A DNA stretch of 37,969 bases, taken from IMG/VR virus record IMGVR_UViG_3300048832_000030, positions 1-37,969 of that record. One strand, given 5' to 3'. The stretch is from a virus. Shown here in pieces: positions 37,249 to 37,969 of the stretch. Position numbers and translations under genes: made by a program. The notes under the pieces are model-generated. The model did not search any database. It was not told where the DNA came from and saw only the letters and a program-made list of their open reading frames with translations. The first letter of the stretch is position 1. Each line of letters opens with the position of its first letter.

Positions 37249-37969
37249 CTAATCGGGGCTTAACCAACCACCGCCGCTGTCCCCAAGCCCCACGATCAGC
37301 CGGGTCATATCTTCGATCTTCGGTCCCACGTCCTCCCTGCGTTCCATGAATCCGAACAGCCCGACGATCAGGTCGTTGCGCGTGTCGAGCTGGTACGCCA
37401 TCAGGGTATTTTCCTTGTCGCGGACTTCCATCCGGCCCTGTGCGCGCTGAATCCTCGACTGCATGACCGTCAGGGCGCACTTGGTGCGTACGTCCACCAG
37501 AAACTGGCCCTGCTGGTGCTGCATGGCGGCATTCTTTAGTTTGCCGTCCAGCACCATGCCCTTGACCTGCATTTCTTGTTCGTACAGCTTGTGCTCGTTG
37601 TCCAACTTCTCCCGGTTGAGCTGGTCGTTGAGCTTGGCGATGGCCTCGTTTCGCTCCCGCTCGACGCGGACCTGCATCTGCGTGTAAACGGCACTGGAGT
37701 ACAGGCCACGGTTCACCAGATCCTGGCTGGTACGGGCCAGCAGGTTGTCGAATTGCTCGTTGATGCGGGCCAGTTCCGTGGTGCCCAGGCCGGTCAGGAA
37801 CGCTTCGGCTACGGCTTCGTGCGTGTCGTAGATTGCTTCAAGCGTGGCCAGTTTGACGAGGTAATCAGCCAACTGGGCTGTCACGATATCGCCCGCCGCC
37901 GTAGCGGACGCCTTGGCTGCGGCCATCTCGGATTCAACGTCGGCTACCAGTGTATCAAGATAGCCCAGG
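37249..37969 (-). CDS. Coiled-coil virion protein, partial at the right edge
   Basis: The frame is open from the right edge; the first in-frame ATG in view is 37926, but codons upstream of it (GYLDTLVADVESE) read as coding, so the true start lies outside. The visible part is strongly helical (RINEQFDNLLARTSQDLVNR, EREREN-like repeats, KLNDQLNREKLDNEHKLYEQ). This suggests a tail or ejection structural protein with a long coiled coil. It is upstream of and co-oriented with the other virion genes. Confidence 0.6.
   Translation of the reverse strand, partial: LGYLDTLVADVESEMAAAKASATAAGDIVTAQLADYLVKLATLEAIYDTHEAVAEAFLTGLGTTELARINEQFDNLLARTSQDLVNRGLYSSAVYTQMQVRVERERNEAIAKLNDQLNREKLDNEHKLYEQEMQVKGMVLDGKLKNAAMQHQQGQFLVDVRTKCALTVMQSRIQRAQGRMEVRDKENTLMAYQLDTRNDLIVGLFGFMERREDVGPKIEDMTRLIVGLGDSGGGWLSPD

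Overview
The window is part of the genome of a temperate, tailed double-stranded DNA phage with a GC-rich, tightly packed genome. The evidence is a terminase-portal-scaffold-capsid series, a replication block (replisome organiser, DUF669-like protein, RecA-like ATPase, RusA), a tyrosine integrase, and a fragment of a tRNA-Leu(CAA) gene beside it. Phage genes lie on both sides of the integrase/att site, and no intact tRNA is visible. This fits an attP, so a free or circular phage genome rather than an integrated prophage. The host is a GC-rich bacterium; a planctomycete is my guess from the flavour of several protein families, and nothing here proves it.

Layout. (1) 1-9927, minus strand: head-morphogenesis operon read right to left: putative small terminase, large terminase, portal, putative scaffold, putative major capsid, two virion or exported proteins, and a papain-like peptidase that is interrupted by an intein and runs off the left edge. 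(2) 9928-10637: non-coding, hairpin-rich divider. (3) 10638-14005, plus strand: small accessory genes containing a complete type II hammerhead ribozyme (11577-11649), ending in a serine recombinase. (4) 14006-14700: structured, apparently gene-free region with a strong leftward terminator. (5) 14701-25268, minus strand: early/replication operon. Its distal end (14701-18360) is a tandem array of thirteen tiny mosaic genes that share coiled-coil modules, zinc-knuckle-like heads and a repeated G-rich junction, which supplies both the C-terminus of one gene and the ribosome-binding site of the next. Upstream lie RusA, the replisome organiser with a candidate internal origin, the recombination proteins, a phage CsrA, an acetyltransferase, an HNH-like protein, a C5 DNA methyltransferase and regulators. 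Two near-identical palindromic operators flank the excisionase-like gene. (6) 25307-26289: att site and tyrosine integrase. (7) 26295-37969, minus strand: virion and ejection genes, ending in a 2044-residue polyvalent protein. This protein combines a ParB-like domain, a sigma-70-like domain, a zincin motif and an LPD38-like region. Upstream of it are a sulfotransferase and a phosphoribosyltransferase-HAD fusion that share a Cys/His-rich module.

How it may work together. The integrase and excisionase-like protein with their operators would control integration and early transcription. The replisome organiser, ATPase, DUF669-like protein and RusA would replicate and recombine the genome. Terminase, portal, scaffold and capsid would build and fill heads. 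The giant protein, if packaged as polyvalent proteins are thought to be, would deliver a sigma factor into the new host with the DNA. CsrA, the hammerhead ribozyme and tight translational coupling point to heavy post-transcriptional control. The most unusual items are the sigma-containing polyvalent protein, the mosaic gene array, the hammerhead ribozyme and the intein at a protease active site.
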